Part shown: positions 63,220 to 64,000 of the stretch, one piece after another
How positions within the stretch are numbered: the stretch's first letter is position 1
How the letters are laid out: each line of letters opens with the position of its first letter
Assembly: GCF_028858515.1 (NCBI RefSeq)
Contig: NZ_JAPJZJ010000005.1
Span: forward strand, 1-64,000
DNA from: Aurantiacibacter sp. D1-12
GTDB taxonomy: Bacteria; Pseudomonadota; Alphaproteobacteria; Sphingomonadales; Sphingomonadaceae
Reading direction: 5' to 3'
DNA length: 64,000 nucleotides
Notes under the pieces: model-generated
What the model was told of the DNA's origin: nothing
The model's database searches: none
What the model saw: only the letters and a program-made list of their open reading frames with translations
Program-made: the position numbers and the translations under genes

Positions 63220-63567
63220 ATGAGTCCCGGCTTTAACCAAGAGGCCTTTTACGCGGCACTCGATACCGAGCGCCTATCGAGACGAAAAACTTGGAAGCAG
63301 GTTGCGGAAGAAAGCACAGTCCCAGCTTCCTCGCTTTCAAGAATGAAAAAGGGAAAAAAGCCAGATGTAGACAGTCTAGCAAAATTGATCAGCTGGTCGA
63401 ATTTAAAAACAGAATATTTCATCGATCAGTCCGGAGAGGAAAATGCGTCTTCAATTGCAAGAATTACAGCTCTCTTAAGAGCCGATCCGAAATTGGATCA
63501 AACCGCCAAAGATACTTTGGAGAAGGTAATTCTTTCTACTTATAACGTTTTGCTGCCAAAGGGATAA
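63220..63567 (+). CDS. XRE-type helix-turn-helix regulator
   Basis: 115 aa. FYAALDTERLSRRKTWKQVAEESTVPASSLSRMKKGKKPDVDSLAK is a Cro/CI-type HTH (residues about 7-52), followed by LISWSNLKTEYFIDQS and a C-terminal helical tail (LLRADPKLDQTAKDTLEK). Start ATG 63220 is likely; a TTG at 63172 in the same frame lies within operator 2. Three bases separate its stop from the ImmA-like gene, the usual pairing of a repressor with a peptidase that relieves it. It probably controls the divergent ubiquitin-like operon. Confidence 0.82.
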   Translation: MSPGFNQEAFYAALDTERLSRRKTWKQVAEESTVPASSLSRMKKGKKPDVDSLAKLISWSNLKTEYFIDQSGEENASSIARITALLRADPKLDQTAKDTLEKVILSTYNVLLPKG

Positions 63568-63570
63568 GAC

Positions 63571-64000
63571 GTGAAGCACGGTTTCAAGGCTCAAGCCAAT
63601 CGAATTGCCCTTGAAATGAGAAGAGAGTTCGGGCTCGCGCCCGAGGCTCCCATGTGCCCTTTCATTCTTTGCGAACATTTTGAAATCCGAGTGCTGCCTC
63701 TGTCGCAATTCAGCGACGAGGCAGCCTATTTCCTTTCGGAAGGATCAAGCGCATTCTCGGCCGTCACCGTCCAACGCGGAATTAACCGCGCGATTGTTCA
63801 TAACGATAGTCATTCTGTAGTTCGGCAACATAGCAACCTGATGCATGAACTCGCTCATGCCTTTCTGGGGCATCCACCTTGCGAGGCTTTCGATGAGGAT
63901 GGAGAGAGGGTATATAGTTCGGACATTGAGCAAGAAGCCAACTTTCTTGCTGGGTGTCTCAAAGTCACAAACGAAGCCGCGTGGCACATTGTAAAGAATG
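63571..64000 (+). CDS. ImmA/IrrE family metallopeptidase, partial at the right edge
   Basis: The first 143 codons are present; the gene runs off the window. Starting with GTG (VKHGFKAQANRIALEMRREFG), it shows HELAHAFLGH (HExxH zinc site, near residue 92) and DIEQEANFLAGCLKV (third ligand Glu) of ImmA/IrrE proteins (PF06114). IrrE/DdrO-type enzymes cleave the cognate XRE repressor upon damage; ImmA does so for ICEBs1. That is the likely relation to the XRE gene three bases upstream. The signal is unknown. Confidence 0.85.
   Translation, partial: MKHGFKAQANRIALEMRREFGLAPEAPMCPFILCEHFEIRVLPLSQFSDEAAYFLSEGSSAFSAVTVQRGINRAIVHNDSHSVVRQHSNLMHELAHAFLGHPPCEAFDEDGERVYSSDIEQEANFLAGCLKVTNEAAWHIVKN

Noticed and set aside
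63220-64000. Toxin-antitoxin module
   Set aside because: The second protein has a HExxH ImmA/IrrE motif and is a peptidase, not a known toxin such as RES, HipA or RelE.

Overview
The window reads as chromosome of an alphaproteobacterium of the Sphingomonadales, most likely Erythrobacteraceae. The evidence is the moderate-to-high GC content, an ECF sigma factor paired with an NrsF-type anti-sigma factor, a large TonB receptor, PilZ proteins, Flp pilins, fused gamma/alpha KorA with KorB in an otherwise aerobic gene set (sdhCDA), and a bamD, recN, ligA neighbourhood. I saw no rRNA, tRNA or CRISPR array. Genes are packed tightly and many neighbours overlap by 4 bp (ATGA).

Layout. 1-4910: surface polysaccharide genes (gmd fragment, GT4 glycosyltransferase, NAD-dependent epimerase, initiating sugar transferase, CapD/WbpM-like dehydratase). 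5093-7767: purF, an SDR and a PilZ protein. 7839-11141: tricorn-like protease. 11271-13717: wecC and wecB. 13772-18165: serine hydrolase, cfa, a small membrane protein and photolyase. 18278-22197: YdjM-like protein and korBA. 22346-28483: rppH, then a leftward run bdhA, unknown gene, guaB, rsmB-like, TPR protein, and a YpfJ-type peptidase. 28556-30765: BlaR1-like peptidase and BlaI-type repressor with a recognisable operator. 30882-32069: SigF/NrsF pair with a SigF-type promoter in front of it. 32128-38994: cyclophilin, Wza-like exporter, VanZ-like, M20 peptidase, MarR plus S41 protease with a palindromic operator, DUF393 and saccharopine-dehydrogenase-like genes. 39011-41635: sdhA, sdhD, sdhC without sdhB. 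41767-44972: SDR, B3-type metallo-beta-lactamase, prmA and DUF2459. 44973-52041: membrane protein, ligA, GNAT, ABM-domain lipoprotein, recN and bamD, with two tandem PilZ genes inserted on the opposite strand. 52301-58880: a structured RNA candidate ending in a strong terminator, two 2OG-Fe(II) oxygenases (one TPR-linked), a methyltransferase, and a convergent TonB receptor. 59367-59896: two Flp pilins. 59912-60143: a 232-bp element with terminal inverted repeats.

The right end (about 61-64 kb) is the accessory part and the best candidate for a poorly described system. A leftward, translationally coupled operon encodes a ubiquitin-like beta-grasp protein, a JAB/JAMM metalloprotease and a long E1-like ThiF-family protein. 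It diverges from a rightward XRE regulator and an ImmA/IrrE-type metallopeptidase that runs off the window. The intergenic region holds two sites of identical geometry (GATTGC, six bases, GCAAT), which look like operators for the regulator. No E2-like gene is visible, the E1 has no obvious catalytic cysteine, and the ubiquitin-like protein ends in Ala-Gly. The system may therefore activate a modifier or sulfur carrier without classical conjugation, or its other parts may lie beyond the right edge.
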